64,000 nucleotides of DNA from Lachnospiraceae bacterium (GCA_016281605.1 JAEEJA010000019.1:34792-98791); one strand, 5' to 3'. Counted from the stretch's first letter, positions 32,534-44,200 are shown. Notes: generated by a model not told the origin, from the letters alone. Translations and numbers: made by a program.

Positions 32534-34987
32534 ATGAACAATATTAACAAAGAAGAATTTAAGAAACAGGTGAAAGACTATCTTAAGGTATTATCGCGTA
32601 AATCCATTGAAGAAGCTAACGATCAGCAGCTTTTCCAGGCTGTATCTTATGCTGTAAAGGATTTGGTGGTGGATCAGTGGATGGCTACTCATAAGCAAAT
32701 CAATGAGCAGGATGCTAAAACGGTTTATTATCTTTCAATGGAATTTTTAATCGGACGTGCCCTCGGAAATATGATTATTAATCTCTCCGCTGATAAGGAG
32801 ATTAAGGAAGCTATAGAGGAGTTAGGACTGGACCTGAATGTAATCGAAGATCAGGAGCCGGATGCAGCACTCGGAAACGGTGGCCTCGGAAGGCTGGCTG
32901 CATGCTTTTTGGATTCCCTTGCAACTCTCGGATATTCAGCTTATGGCTGTGGTATCAGATATAAGTATGGTATGTTTAAGCAGGGAATTGAAAACGGATA
33001 TCAGGTTGAAAAACCGGATAATTGGTTAAAGTACGGTAATCCGTTTGAGATTAAGAGACCTGAGTATGCCGTTGAAGTTAAGTTTGGCGGATATGTAAAT
33101 GTAAAGCGCGACGAGAACGGTCGTGATCACTTTGTACAGGAAGGATATCAGTCAGTACTTGCAGTGCCTTATGACCTTCCTATAGTAGGATATAAGAATA
33201 ATGTTGTTAATACCTTGCGTATATGGGACGCAGAGGCTATTGATACATTTAATCTTGATTCATTTGATAAGGGTGATTATCAGAAGGCAGTTGAGCAGGA
33301 AAACCTTGCGAGAACAATTTGTGAGGTGCTTTATCCTAATGATAATCATATGGCAGGTAAAGAGCTTAGACTTAAGCAACAGTATTTCTTTGTTTCAGCA
33401 AGTATACAGAGAGCTGTAGCAAAGTATATGGAAAATCATGATGATATTCATAAGCTTTATGAGAAGGTTTGTTTCCAGTTAAATGACACACATCCAACAG
33501 TAACCGTAGCTGAGCTCATGCGTATACTTATGGATGAGTACAGACTTGAGTGGGATGAAGCATGGTATATTACCAATAAGACTTGTGCTTACACTAATCA
33601 TACTATTATGTCAGAAGCCCTCGAGAAGTGGCCTTTAGAGCTTTTCTCCAGACTTCTTCCTCGTATTTATCAGATTATAGAAGAGATTAACAGAAGATTT
33701 ATCTTAAAGATTCAGCAGGAGTATCCGGGTGATCAGGAAAAAATCAGAAAGATGGCTATAATCTATGATGGAAAGGTTAAGATGGCTCACCTTGCTATAG
33801 TTGCAGGCTTCTCTGTAAACGGTGTTGCTCGTCTTCATACAGAAATCTTAAAGAAACAGGAGCTTCGTGATTTCTACCTTATGATGCCTGAGAAGTTTAA
33901 TAATAAGACTAATGGTATCACACAGAGAAGATTCTTACTTCATGCTAATCCTCTTTTAGCTGAGTGGGTTACAAAGAGAGTAGGAAATGATTGGATTACT
34001 GATCTTTCCAAGATTGAGGGAGTCGGTGTTTATGCCGATGATGAGCTTAGTCGCAAGGAATTCATGAATATCAAGTATCAGAATAAGGTTCGCCTTGCTG
34101 AGTACATAAAGGAGCATAACGGAATTGAAATAGAACCACGTTCAATCTTCGATGTACAGGTTAAGCGTCTTCATGAATATAAGAGACAGCTCTTAAATAT
34201 CCTTCACATCATGCATCTTTACAATGAACTTAAGAAGAATCCGGGTATGGATTTCTATCCGCATACTTACATCTTCGGTGCTAAAGCATCAGCAGGATAC
34301 AGAAGAGCAAAGGCTATAATTAAGCTTATTAACAGCGTAGCTGATGTTGTAAATAACGATAAATCCATAAAGGGTAAGATTAAGATTGTATTTATCGAGA
34401 ATTATAGAGTTTCTAATGCTGAGATTATATTTGCGGCATCTGATGTTTCAGAGCAGATTTCTACAGCAAGTAAGGAGGCTTCAGGAACAGGTAACATGAA
34501 GTTCATGCTTAACGGAGCACTCACACTTGGAACTCTCGACGGAGCAAATGTTGAGATTGTTGAAGAGGTTGGAGATGATAATGCTTACATCTTTGGTCTT
34601 ACTTCAGAGGAGGTTATAAACTACGAGAACAACGGTGGTTATAACCCAAGAGATATATACAACACAGATTCAGACATCAGAGCAGTGCTCACACAGCTTA
34701 TAGACGGCACTTATTCACCAAATAACTATGATGAGTTCAGAGAGCTTTATGATTCACTTCTCGACGGAGCAGGCGGAAGAGCTGATCAGTACTTTATCTT
34801 AAAGGACTTCCGTGCTTATGATGAAGCCAGAAGAGCTATTTCTAAGGCTTATGAGGATGAAGAAGGATGGGCTCGCTCAGCTATTATGAATGTAGCAAAG
34901 GTTGGTAAATTCTCATCTGACAGAACTATACAGGAGTATGTAGATGATATATGGAAGCTTGACAAATTAGAGGTTGAGCTCGACTAA
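32534..34987 (+). CDS. glgP: Glycogen/maltodextrin phosphorylase
   Basis: Phosphorolysis of alpha-1,4-glucan to glucose-1-phosphate. Full-length GT35 protein (about 817 aa) with YYLSMEFLIGRAL, EPDAALGNGGLGRLAACF, QLNDTHPTVTVAELMR, VQVKRLHEYKRQ and the PLP-Lys motif EASGTGNMKFMLNG. Start: GGAGG at 32519 precedes both GTG 32528 (4 bases) and ATG 32534 (10 bases). The ATG is chosen; the track's ATG 32498 lies upstream of the ribosome site. Bacterial phosphorylases of this type usually lack the eukaryotic regulatory phosphorylation site. It is monocistronic with a terminator downstream. Confidence 0.95.
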   Translation: MNNINKEEFKKQVKDYLKVLSRKSIEEANDQQLFQAVSYAVKDLVVDQWMATHKQINEQDAKTVYYLSMEFLIGRALGNMIINLSADKEIKEAIEELGLDLNVIEDQEPDAALGNGGLGRLAACFLDSLATLGYSAYGCGIRYKYGMFKQGIENGYQVEKPDNWLKYGNPFEIKRPEYAVEVKFGGYVNVKRDENGRDHFVQEGYQSVLAVPYDLPIVGYKNNVVNTLRIWDAEAIDTFNLDSFDKGDYQKAVEQENLARTICEVLYPNDNHMAGKELRLKQQYFFVSASIQRAVAKYMENHDDIHKLYEKVCFQLNDTHPTVTVAELMRILMDEYRLEWDEAWYITNKTCAYTNHTIMSEALEKWPLELFSRLLPRIYQIIEEINRRFILKIQQEYPGDQEKIRKMAIIYDGKVKMAHLAIVAGFSVNGVARLHTEILKKQELRDFYLMMPEKFNNKTNGITQRRFLLHANPLLAEWVTKRVGNDWITDLSKIEGVGVYADDELSRKEFMNIKYQNKVRLAEYIKEHNGIEIEPRSIFDVQVKRLHEYKRQLLNILHIMHLYNELKKNPGMDFYPHTYIFGAKASAGYRRAKAIIKLINSVADVVNNDKSIKGKIKIVFIENYRVSNAEIIFAASDVSEQISTASKEASGTGNMKFMLNGALTLGTLDGANVEIVEEVGDDNAYIFGLTSEEVINYENNGGYNPRDIYNTDSDIRAVLTQLIDGTYSPNNYDEFRELYDSLLDGAGGRADQYFILKDFRAYDEARRAISKAYEDEEGWARSAIMNVAKVGKFSSDRTIQEYVDDIWKLDKLEVELD

Positions 34988-35022
34988 TACTATTTATCTT
35001 TTTGTAACTATTCAATGTACAG

Positions 35023-35058
35023 TCTTTACTTATGTAGGGACTGTACATTGTTCTTTAT
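35023..35058 (+). terminator. Hairpin terminator after glgP
   Basis: CAATGTACAGTC / GACTGTACATTG, a 12-base perfect stem, followed by a weak T-rich tail (TTCTTTAT). Confidence 0.65.
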
Positions 35059-35111
35059 ATAGCAAAATCGTCATAAGAAAGAATTAATAAACAAATATTG
35101 GGAGAATAATT

Positions 35112-38100
35112 ATGAAAAGGATAAGCAGAAGAGTATTATCGTTTTCTATGGCATTTATTATGTTTGTAACACTTTTACCTTTATCAGTTAAAAGTGACAT
35201 GAAAAATGCAGAGGCAAAGGATCAGGTTTCTTCTCAAAAGGAGCATACCTTTAATGAAGAAGAGCAAAATACCATGACCTACGGACTTACAAAGCACTTT
35301 ACAAACGCAAAGAAATTCATAGATTCGGATTTTTATTATAACGATTTATGGTTTGACAGTGATCCGAGCGATATGAGTGAAAAGCTGGCTCTTGCTTCCA
35401 TACAGTTTTCTTCTGCAGCTTCTTCAAAGGAGACAGCCATAAACCATTTAAATAATTTAGGTTTTAACAATACTAACGGAGTAAACTTTGATGAGAATGA
35501 TATATTAAAACCTGCTTATTGCTACGGAATTAAAAAGCTTTCTGACGAAACAACCCTTATTGCCATTAATTTCCAAGGAGCAAATTATCCTTCATCCATG
35601 TGGGAATCCAATCTATCCATAAATAAGGATGAAGAGGTTTTAGATTACCATTATGGTTATTACTCAAGTGCAAATGCAGTACTAAGTGATATAGTAAATC
35701 TGGCAGGATATGGTGATAAAAAGGTTAAATATTGGATAACCGGTTTAAGCCGCGGAGGAGCCATAACAAATATAATTTCTACATTGATTATGGATAAAAA
35801 AAGTGAATTTTCTGCATTATCAGATAAAGAAGTGAGTGTATACGCCTATACCTTCGAGGCACCCGGAACATATGATGCTTCCTACTTGGAAGATAAAAAT
35901 TATAACTACATACATAATTTTAAAACAACGGATGATTTCTTATGTAAATTTCCATTCTGGAATATGAGCTCAGCCGGAAATACTTATTATCTTGATAAGA
36001 TGGCAGACTCTAAAGAGGCTTTAAAGTATTTTTCTAAGTACAGTCCCGGTACTTCCAAATATGAAGCTCAGGAAATATTTTATAATGAATCGGCACTAGA
36101 GATTAATTCCGGATTAACAGCGAAAATCTTAAAGCTTATTCCTGAAAGAAAGGATTACTCTAGGGTTTTGAAGGATACTATCTATCAATTAAGTGAGCAG
36201 GGAATACCTCAGATAATAGATGAGGTAACATATTCTTATCAAAAATCACTTGTAAAGCTGTGGCCTGCTATATTAATGATTGCGAATGGAGGAGGGACAA
36301 TATCTTTCATGGAATTACTTAGTGACGAAGTAGTGTTAAAGTACTTTACCATGCTTCTTATGGCAGGTGTAAGCGATAAGTATAAGGATATGAAAGAGGA
36401 CCTTACACCTGAGGAAATTGCGAAGATTAAGGTTACGTCCGATAGTCTGTATTATCAGAGTGCTTTGGGATTAAAGGATATATTTAACGAAAAGTTCGGA
36501 ACTGATTTTGACACCTATAATCTTTATGGCGCTTTAAGAATACTGGCAAATCTTTTGATAAAGGAAAAAAATGTAATCTCTGCATATGAAGACGCTCAAA
36601 ATCAGGATATAGAAAATATATCTTACTTTGATTTTATTATTAATAATACTGAAATTGCAAAGCTTTCAAGTATTAAAACCATAATAACTTCGCATTTTTT
36701 TGAAGTAATCCTGGCAAGATTATACTCTATTGCACTTCCTCCATATGAGGATGAAATAGCATTGATAACTAACGATGATTATCTTCATTCATCCAAAGAG
36801 GAGGTAATACAGGAATTTAAGGATAAAGCAAAGGCACTTGAAAAAAAGTACTTAAGTGTTGAAAATGTTCAGATAGAAGGAGACTATGAGGAAGGCAAGG
36901 TATGCTACTTAAGCGCAGATTTTTTAACTACAGGTCATATTTTCTCAGATGATCACGTAATCACTTTAAACGGACAGATGCCTAATAATATGATTTTAAG
37001 CTATGAGCAGAAAGGAACGCTCGCTACATGTAAGTGGAAGATAGAGGTGGGAACACCTGCAACTTATAAGGTGACATTTGATGTTAATGGTATGGGAGAA
37101 AATCCGGAGAGCATGGAACTTAAAGATGGAGAGAATCTAGGCTATGTTAAGTTGCCTGAACTTCCGGATGTAGAGGTAGACGGTTTTACCTATAAAGCTT
37201 TCAACTGGGTGGACGAAGATGGAAATTCACTGAGTAATTATATAATAAACAATGATATAACTCTTACCATGAAGTGGAGAAAGATCATAGGAAAAGTCTT
37301 ATTTAATCTTGATATTCCTGAGTATAACACCAAGGTGGAGGATTATAGTAATCTCGTTAAAGTAAGTGAAGATGCTGATTATGAAGTCTTCAGTGTTACA
37401 GTTGCAAATGAAGAGGGAACAGATATTACTTATGATGATTATTATGAAATGAAGGAAGGCACCTACAAAGCAAGTATTATAATATCATTAAACGAAGAAT
37501 ATAACATATTTGCCGGTAAGGATGGCGTCTTTAATGGTGAAGTAATATGTAATAATGGAGATATTACTCCTTATTCTATAAGCTTAAATAATGATGCAGA
37601 CATACTATATGTTAGCTTGACATTTGATGTCTTAAAGCCTTCAAATCCTTCGAATCCTTCGAATCCTACTGATAAGCCAACTAGTATACCTGCCGTAACC
37701 AGCGCTCCTGCAGTTAGCAGTGAGCCGATAATTACGACTACAACAGAGCCTGCCGTAACAGTTATACCCGACGCTACGTCGTCGGCTTCTCCGGTACAGA
37801 CACCTCCTTCAAAGCAGACTTCTGTGTCTATACTACCTACTACACCCGTTTACTTAAATCCGGGTGATACATTTACTGATGCTTCATCAAATCTTATTTA
37901 TAAGGTTTTAATAGCAAATAAGGAAACGAATAAAGGGAAGGTGGCCTGCATAGGCTCAGCTGTTACAACAGCTTCAAGTATTTCAATTCCAAATTCAGTT
38001 TTTTCATCTCTAGTAACCTACAAGGTAACTCAGGTGGGTGAAAAGGCATTCAATGGATATAAAGAGTTAAAGGAGCTTATACTTGGCAAAAATATAGTAA

Positions 38101-38297
38101 AGATTAAAGGAGCAGCATTTAAGGGATGCAAGAATTTAAAGAAGATTCGTATAAAAACCAAGAAGCTTAAAAAGAAAGATCTTGCAAAGAGCGCATTTAA
38201 GAAAATTGCTGAAAATGCAACCATAAAAGTGCCAAAGAGTAAGTATAAGTATTATAAAAAAATATTTAAATCAATCGGAGTTAAGATAAAAAAATAA
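35112..38297 (+). CDS. Secreted lipase-like hydrolase with surface modules
   Basis: A 1061-aa exported protein. A signal peptide (residues 1 to about 35, ending near AEAKD) leads to an alpha/beta-hydrolase-like domain with the elbow WITGLSRGGAITN (Ser near residue 216), as in lipase class 3-type proteins. A helical region follows, then a Listeria-Bacteroides repeat-like domain (about 655-725; YKVTFDVNGMGENPE). Next come a further beta domain, a Pro/Ser/Thr linker (about 840-910; SNPSNPSNPTDKP), a BspA-like LRR segment (KAFNGYKEL, AAFKGCKNL) and a Lys-rich C-terminus. The last module resembles the gene remnant at 3529. The substrate (lipid or ester) is not known; the catalytic Asp and His are not assigned. 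Confidence 0.75.
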   Translation: MKRISRRVLSFSMAFIMFVTLLPLSVKSDMKNAEAKDQVSSQKEHTFNEEEQNTMTYGLTKHFTNAKKFIDSDFYYNDLWFDSDPSDMSEKLALASIQFSSAASSKETAINHLNNLGFNNTNGVNFDENDILKPAYCYGIKKLSDETTLIAINFQGANYPSSMWESNLSINKDEEVLDYHYGYYSSANAVLSDIVNLAGYGDKKVKYWITGLSRGGAITNIISTLIMDKKSEFSALSDKEVSVYAYTFEAPGTYDASYLEDKNYNYIHNFKTTDDFLCKFPFWNMSSAGNTYYLDKMADSKEALKYFSKYSPGTSKYEAQEIFYNESALEINSGLTAKILKLIPERKDYSRVLKDTIYQLSEQGIPQIIDEVTYSYQKSLVKLWPAILMIANGGGTISFMELLSDEVVLKYFTMLLMAGVSDKYKDMKEDLTPEEIAKIKVTSDSLYYQSALGLKDIFNEKFGTDFDTYNLYGALRILANLLIKEKNVISAYEDAQNQDIENISYFDFIINNTEIAKLSSIKTIITSHFFEVILARLYSIALPPYEDEIALITNDDYLHSSKEEVIQEFKDKAKALEKKYLSVENVQIEGDYEEGKVCYLSADFLTTGHIFSDDHVITLNGQMPNNMILSYEQKGTLATCKWKIEVGTPATYKVTFDVNGMGENPESMELKDGENLGYVKLPELPDVEVDGFTYKAFNWVDEDGNSLSNYIINNDITLTMKWRKIIGKVLFNLDIPEYNTKVEDYSNLVKVSEDADYEVFSVTVANEEGTDITYDDYYEMKEGTYKASIIISLNEEYNIFAGKDGVFNGEVICNNGDITPYSISLNNDADILYVSLTFDVLKPSNPSNPSNPTDKPTSIPAVTSAPAVSSEPIITTTTEPAVTVIPDATSSASPVQTPPSKQTSVSILPTTPVYLNPGDTFTDASSNLIYKVLIANKETNKGKVACIGSAVTTASSISIPNSVFSSLVTYKVTQVGEKAFNGYKELKELILGKNIVKIKGAAFKGCKNLKKIRIKTKKLKKKDLAKSAFKKIAENATIKVPKSKYKYYKKIFKSIGVKIKK

Positions 38298-38329
38298 TTA
38301 TTTTCGATTGTTTAAAGAGGTGATTTGAT

Positions 38330-41128
38330 TTGAGTGATACACATAAAAGCGCTGAAAAAAAAGAAAGAGTAATTAGTAAAAGAAATACTGACAAGGTAAT
38401 TTTCGGATATAAGATTATACTTATTTTAATGCTTATATTTATCTTCATGCTGGCTGTTTTCTATGCCATAAAGGATAAAAAGGGTGCGATGGAAATCGAT
38501 AAGCCTGTATACATCGACCAATGGACTGTTACTGATTCTGAAGGCAATTCATTTACTACAGGCCGTTACCACGTCGCAGAGAAGGATTATAAGGACTACT
38601 TTACCATAGAAGCCACCTTACCTGATAAGATAAAGGATAATTCAGTGCTCTGCTTTCAGACAGGAAAAAATGTAGAAGTATATGTAAATGGAAAGCTTCG
38701 AAAGGATTTTGTGGAAAAAAGAGATGTAGTTCTTCCCGGAGGAAGTGTAAAGCGCTTTTATATGCTTGTTCCACTTGAATCTGAGGATTCCGGCGGACAG
38801 GTGCGTATGGTAAGAGAAGGAACATCTAAAAAAGGGCAGATAGTACCACGTACTTTTGTTTCTTCTATGGCAGGAGTTTATCTGTATATATTAACAAGAC
38901 ACGGACTTCCTTTTATGTTGGCAGAGGTGCTCCTTATCTTTTCGATTGTTGTTGTAATAATAAGCATGGTTCTTGCTTTTTGGCAGAAAAGAGAAATAAA
39001 CATGCTTTACGGAGCACTGGGAATCAGCATTATATGTGGATGGGTAATAACCAATTCCTTTGTTTTTCCATTTGTTTTCGGACATAATTACATAGACGGA
39101 ATACTTAATTACATGTTTTGTCTTCTTATCCCTTTCGGATTAGGGATGTACTTATATGTTATCCAAAAAAGAAGATACAGAAAATGGATGTTTGTAATAA
39201 TGATTGTTTCGACTATAAATGCGATTGTTTGGCCAATTCTTCATTTTACCGATATATTTCACTTCTACGATGCGCTTCCATTTATCAACGTTATACTTGG
39301 TTCAATGGCAGTGGCAGCCGTAATAATCATCGTAATTGATATAAAGAGAGGATACGCAAGAGAATATCAGTACACAGCCATAGGATTTATGGGATTTCTT
39401 TTCTTTGGTATTATAGAAGTTGTGGATTTACTGTTTTTGAATCCTATAAACGAAGAACTTCCTATGGTTTTCGGTATGACTGTTTTTCTGATTTTTATGG
39501 TTGTTCAGCAGGCTTATGATACAAGAAAGATATATTTTGAGAAACAGCGTGCGGTAGATATATCCGAGGCGAAGACAAGATTCCTGGCCAGTATGTCTCA
39601 TGAGATTCGTACTCCTATAAATTCAGTTCTCGGAATGAACGAAATGATATTAAGAGAGAATAATGATGAGACTATAGACGAATATGCTCAAACCATAAAA
39701 AGATCAGGAAATATGCTATTAATGCTTGTAAATGATGTGCTCGACTTCTCAAAGATAGAAGCTGGAAAGATTGAGATAGCTCACGCTGAGTACAATTTTG
39801 AGACCGTAGTAAGTGACGTAATCTCTCTTTCGGATGAAAAGGCATCAGAAAAGGGGTTGTCATTAAAGTATGAAATTCAAGATGATGTTCCTGTAGGTCA
39901 GGTAGGAGATGAATTTAGAGTAAGACAGATTCTTGTTAATCTTTTAAATAATGCTGTCAAGTATACTGATAGAGGAAGTGTTTCTCTTAATATCGGTGGA
40001 AGGTACACAGATGAAGGGTATGAACTTCATATAAGTGTAGCAGATACAGGAAGAGGAATAAAAGAAGAGGACCGGCAGGGACTTTTCGATGCATTTTCCA
40101 GGGCAGATATAAATACAAATGTAAATATAGAGGGTACAGGCCTTGGTCTTGCAATAGTAAAAAGTATTATAGATTCCATGAGTGGCTCGATAACTGTTGA
40201 GAGTGAGTATGGAGTTGGATCTGAATTTAAGATAGTCCTGCCTGTTGAAGTTTATGACAGGACACCTGTCGTTAAAAATATTATGAAAGAAGTAAAAAGA
40301 CAGAAAGAAGAAAAGGATGAAAGCTACTTCTATGCGCCGGAAGCCAATATTCTGGCTGTTGATGACAATAGGTCTAACTTAAATATCGTAAGACTCTTAC
40401 TTAAGAGAACAGGTATTATACCAGATCTTTGTACCGGTGGAAAAGAGGCTGTAGAGCTATGCAAGAGGAAAAGATATGATCTTATATTCATGGATCACAT
40501 GATGCCCTCACCTAATGGAATCGAGACTTTAAAGATAATAAGAGATGATAAAGAATCATTAAATCATGATACGACGATAATTGTATTAACTGCCAATGCT
40601 GTAGCAGGAAGCAGAAATATGTATATGAAAGCAGGATTTGCTGATTATATAGTAAAACCGATAGACTATAGAGTACTTGAGGGAGTAGTTAAAAAATATC
40701 TTCCTGAAGAGAAAATCGTTGATACAGGCATTAAAGAAAAGAGTAATTCCAGGTCTTTGAGTGATTTGGATTATAAGAGCAGGATATCTGCAATAGAAGG
40801 CTTTGATTATGATACCGCCATTAACTATTGTGCCGGAGATGAGGCATTTTTAAAGGAAATAATGGGCGATGTGTATGGAGAGTGTGATGAAAGAATAGAC
40901 AGGATGAGAGGAAACATACAAAAAAAGGATTTTGCATCATACCGAATTGAAGCTCATAGTATAAAGGGAAGTATGGCTACTATCGGATTTGGAGCGTTTA
41001 GTGAAAGGGCTAAGAAACATGAATTTGCAGCAAGAGATGGAGAATATGATTTCATCTTGGAGGATTTCGATTCATTTGTAGAGGAGTATACAAGTATTTG
41101 CCAAAAGATTAAGAGTGCATCTGAGTAA
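38330..41128 (+). CDS. Hybrid histidine kinase, 7TM sensor, HisKA-HATPase-REC-HPt
   Basis: A membrane sensor with an internal phosphorelay. One helix (about 26-46), an extracytoplasmic sensing domain (50-185), seven membrane helices of the 7TMR-DISM kind (about 195-395), then HisKA with phospho-His424 in SMSHEIRTP. HATPase motifs LLNNAVKYTD, VADTGRGI and GTGLGLAIV follow. Next is a receiver domain with phospho-Asp722 in FMDHMMP, and an HPt domain with His876 in EAHSIKGSM. The start is TTG 38330 (AGAGGTG seven bases upstream). No output regulator is adjacent. The 7TM-DISM fold suggests binding of a carbohydrate-like or small ligand, but it is not identified. Confidence 0.9.
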   Translation: MSDTHKSAEKKERVISKRNTDKVIFGYKIILILMLIFIFMLAVFYAIKDKKGAMEIDKPVYIDQWTVTDSEGNSFTTGRYHVAEKDYKDYFTIEATLPDKIKDNSVLCFQTGKNVEVYVNGKLRKDFVEKRDVVLPGGSVKRFYMLVPLESEDSGGQVRMVREGTSKKGQIVPRTFVSSMAGVYLYILTRHGLPFMLAEVLLIFSIVVVIISMVLAFWQKREINMLYGALGISIICGWVITNSFVFPFVFGHNYIDGILNYMFCLLIPFGLGMYLYVIQKRRYRKWMFVIMIVSTINAIVWPILHFTDIFHFYDALPFINVILGSMAVAAVIIIVIDIKRGYAREYQYTAIGFMGFLFFGIIEVVDLLFLNPINEELPMVFGMTVFLIFMVVQQAYDTRKIYFEKQRAVDISEAKTRFLASMSHEIRTPINSVLGMNEMILRENNDETIDEYAQTIKRSGNMLLMLVNDVLDFSKIEAGKIEIAHAEYNFETVVSDVISLSDEKASEKGLSLKYEIQDDVPVGQVGDEFRVRQILVNLLNNAVKYTDRGSVSLNIGGRYTDEGYELHISVADTGRGIKEEDRQGLFDAFSRADINTNVNIEGTGLGLAIVKSIIDSMSGSITVESEYGVGSEFKIVLPVEVYDRTPVVKNIMKEVKRQKEEKDESYFYAPEANILAVDDNRSNLNIVRLLLKRTGIIPDLCTGGKEAVELCKRKRYDLIFMDHMMPSPNGIETLKIIRDDKESLNHDTTIIVLTANAVAGSRNMYMKAGFADYIVKPIDYRVLEGVVKKYLPEEKIVDTGIKEKSNSRSLSDLDYKSRISAIEGFDYDTAINYCAGDEAFLKEIMGDVYGECDERIDRMRGNIQKKDFASYRIEAHSIKGSMATIGFGAFSERAKKHEFAARDGEYDFILEDFDSFVEEYTSICQKIKSASE

Positions 41129-41148
41129 TATACAAAAAGCCTATTATA

Positions 41149-41177
41149 AAGGGGAGGATAAGGTCCTCTCCTTTTTC
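41149..41177 (+). terminator. Rho-independent terminator
   Basis: AAGGGGAGGA / TCCTCTCCTT stem (one G-U) followed by TTTTT. Confidence 0.85.
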
Positions 41178-41199
41178 GATTTATAATAATAAAAAATCA

Positions 41200-41228
41200 T
41201 AGACAATTAATAAGTGTTTTGATAAAAT
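41200..41228 (+). promoter_or_regulatory. Probable promoter of carB
   Basis: TAGACA, 17-base spacer, TAAAAT, 33 bases before ATG 41262. Confidence 0.5.
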
Positions 41229-41261
41229 AAATTAGTTTAGATTTTTTTTAGGAGGATTATC

Positions 41262-44200
41262 ATGGCACAGAGAACTGACATCAAAAAGATACTTATTATC
41301 GGCTCCGGTCCTATTATCATAGGTCAGGCGTGCGAGTTCGATTATTCCGGAACACAGGCTTGTAAAGCCCTTAGAAGTCTTGGATATGAGATAGTACTTG
41401 TTAACTCAAATCCCGCTACTATCATGACGGACCCTGAGATGGCGGATGTTACTTACATCGAGCCTTTAAATGCAGAACGTATGGAGCAGATTATAGAAAA
41501 GGAAAGACCCGATGCCCTTTTACCTAACTTAGGTGGTCAGAGCGGTCTTAATTTATGTGCTGAGTTAAATAAGCTTGGTATACTTGATAAATACAATGTT
41601 AAAGTAATAGGTGTTCAGGTTGATGCCATAGAGAGAGGCGAGGATCGTATAGAATTTAAGAAAACTATGGATTCTCTCGGAATAGAGATGGCAAGAAGTG
41701 AAGTTGCCTATAGTGTTGAGGATGGTTTAAGGATAGCTGATGAATTAGGTTATCCGGTAGTTCTTCGTCCTGCATATACCATGGGTGGCGCAGGCGGAGG
41801 CCTTGTGTACAATAAAGATGAGTTAAGAACAGTCATAGCCAGAGGTCTTCAGGCTTCACTGGTTGGACAGGTTCTCGTAGAAGAATCTGTTATGGGCTGG
41901 GAAGAGCTTGAATTAGAGGTTGTAAGAGATAAAGAAGGTAATATGATTACCGTATGCTTCATAGAAAATGTAGATCCACTGGGAGTTCATACAGGTGATT
42001 CCTTCTGTACAGCTCCTATGCTTACCATAAGTGAGGATTTACAGGCAAGACTTCAAGAGCAGGCTTACAAGATTGTAGATAAGATTGAAGTTATTGGTGG
42101 AACCAATGTTCAGTTTGCTCATGATCCTGTTTCCGACAGAGTTATAGTTATAGAGATTAACCCACGTACTTCACGTTCTTCAGCTCTTGCTTCTAAGGCT
42201 ACAGGTTTCCCTATAGCACTTGTTTCAGCTAAGCTTGCTACAGGACTTACACTCAAGGATCTTCCTTGTGGTAAGTATGGAACACTTGATAAGTATAAGC
42301 CTGATGGAGACTATGTTGTTGTTAAGTTTGCACGCTGGGCATTTGAGAAGTTCAAGGGTGTTGAGGATAAGCTTGGTACTCAGATGAGAGCCGTAGGCGA
42401 GGTTATGAGTATCGGTAAGAATTATAAAGAAGCATTTCAGAAGGCTATTCGCTCGTTAGAGAAGGGAAGACATGGTCTCGGACATGTAAAGAACTTCGAT
42501 AAGCTTAGTAAAGAAGAACTTTTACATGAGCTTATTACACCTTCAAGTGAGAGGCATTTTGTAATGTACGAGGCACTCAGAAAGGGTGCAACTGTAGATG
42601 AAATCTTTGAAATCACAAAGGTTAAGCACTACTTTATCCAGCAAATGAAGGAGCTTGTGGAAGAGGAAGAACAAATACTTAAGTATAAAGGTTCTCTTTG
42701 TCCTGATGAATTGCTTATACAGGCTAAGAGGGATGGATTTGCAGATAAGTACTTAAGTGAAATCCTAGAGATTCCGGAGGAAACCGTAAGAGAGAAAAGA
42801 GAGTCACTTGGAGTTTCAGAGAGTTGGGATTATGTGCATGTAAGCGGTACAGAGGATGCTTCATACTTCTACTCAACCTACAATGCACCTGATAATAATA
42901 AAATAAATGAAGATAAACCAAAGATTATGATCTTAGGTGGCGGACCTAACCGTATAGGACAGGGTATCGAGTTTGATTACTGCTGTGTTCACGCAGCTCA
43001 GTCACTTAAGAAACTAGGTTTTGAAACGATCATAGTTAACTGTAACCCTGAGACAGTTTCAACCGACTACGATACATCTGATAAGCTTTACTTTGAGCCA
43101 CTTACACTTGAGGATGTGCTCAGTATATATAATAAAGAAAAGCCGGTTGGAGTTATAGCTCAGTTCGGTGGACAGACACCACTTAATCTGGCTGCAGACC
43201 TTAAGAAGTACGGTGTCAACATACTTGGAACATCTCCTGAGGTTATTGACCTTGCAGAGGATAGAGATCAGTTCAGAGCTATCATGGATAAGCTTGGAAT
43301 CCCTATGCCTGAGGCAGGTATGGCAGTAGATGTAGAGGAAGCTATCAGTATTGCAAATAAGATTGGTTATCCTGTTATGGTTCGTCCTTCCTACGTACTT
43401 GGCGGACGTGGAATGGAGGTAGTTTACGATGATGAAGCTATGAAGGATTACATGGCTGCAGCAGTTGGAGTAACACCGGACAGACCAATCCTTATCGACA
43501 GATTTTTAAATCATGCCATGGAGTGTGAGGCAGATGCTATCAGCGACGGAACACACGCTTTCGTACCGGCTGTTATGGAGCATATAGAGCTTGCAGGAGT
43601 TCATTCCGGAGACTCAGCCTGCATCATACCTTCAAAGCATATATCAGAAGAGAATTTAAAGACAATAAAAGATTATACACGTAAGATTGCAGAAGAGATG
43701 CATGTTGTGGGACTTATGAATATGCAGTACGCTATCGAGGGTGATAAGGTGTTCGTGCTTGAGGCTAATCCAAGAGCCTCCAGAACAGTACCTCTTGTAT
43801 CTAAGGTTTGTGGTATCAGTATGGTTCCGCTTGCTACAGATATTATTACATCTTCTCTTACAGGACGTCCATCACCTGTCAGTGAACTTAAAGAAAAGAA
43901 TATTCCTTACTACGGAGTTAAGGAAGCTGTATTTCCATTCAATATGTTCCAGGAGGTTGATCCTCTTCTCGGACCTGAGATGAGATCAACAGGTGAGGTT
44001 CTCGGGCTTTCACGTTCTGTGGGAGGAGCTTACTACAAGGCACAGGAAGCTGCTAAGTCAACACTTCCTCTCGAGGGAACAGTTCTCATATCTGTTAATC
44101 GTAAGGATAAGCCTGAGGTTCCTGCACTTGCAAAGCTTTTCGATGAAGCAGGCTTTAAGATTGTTGCGACGGGTACAACATATGAGCTTATCAAAGAGAA

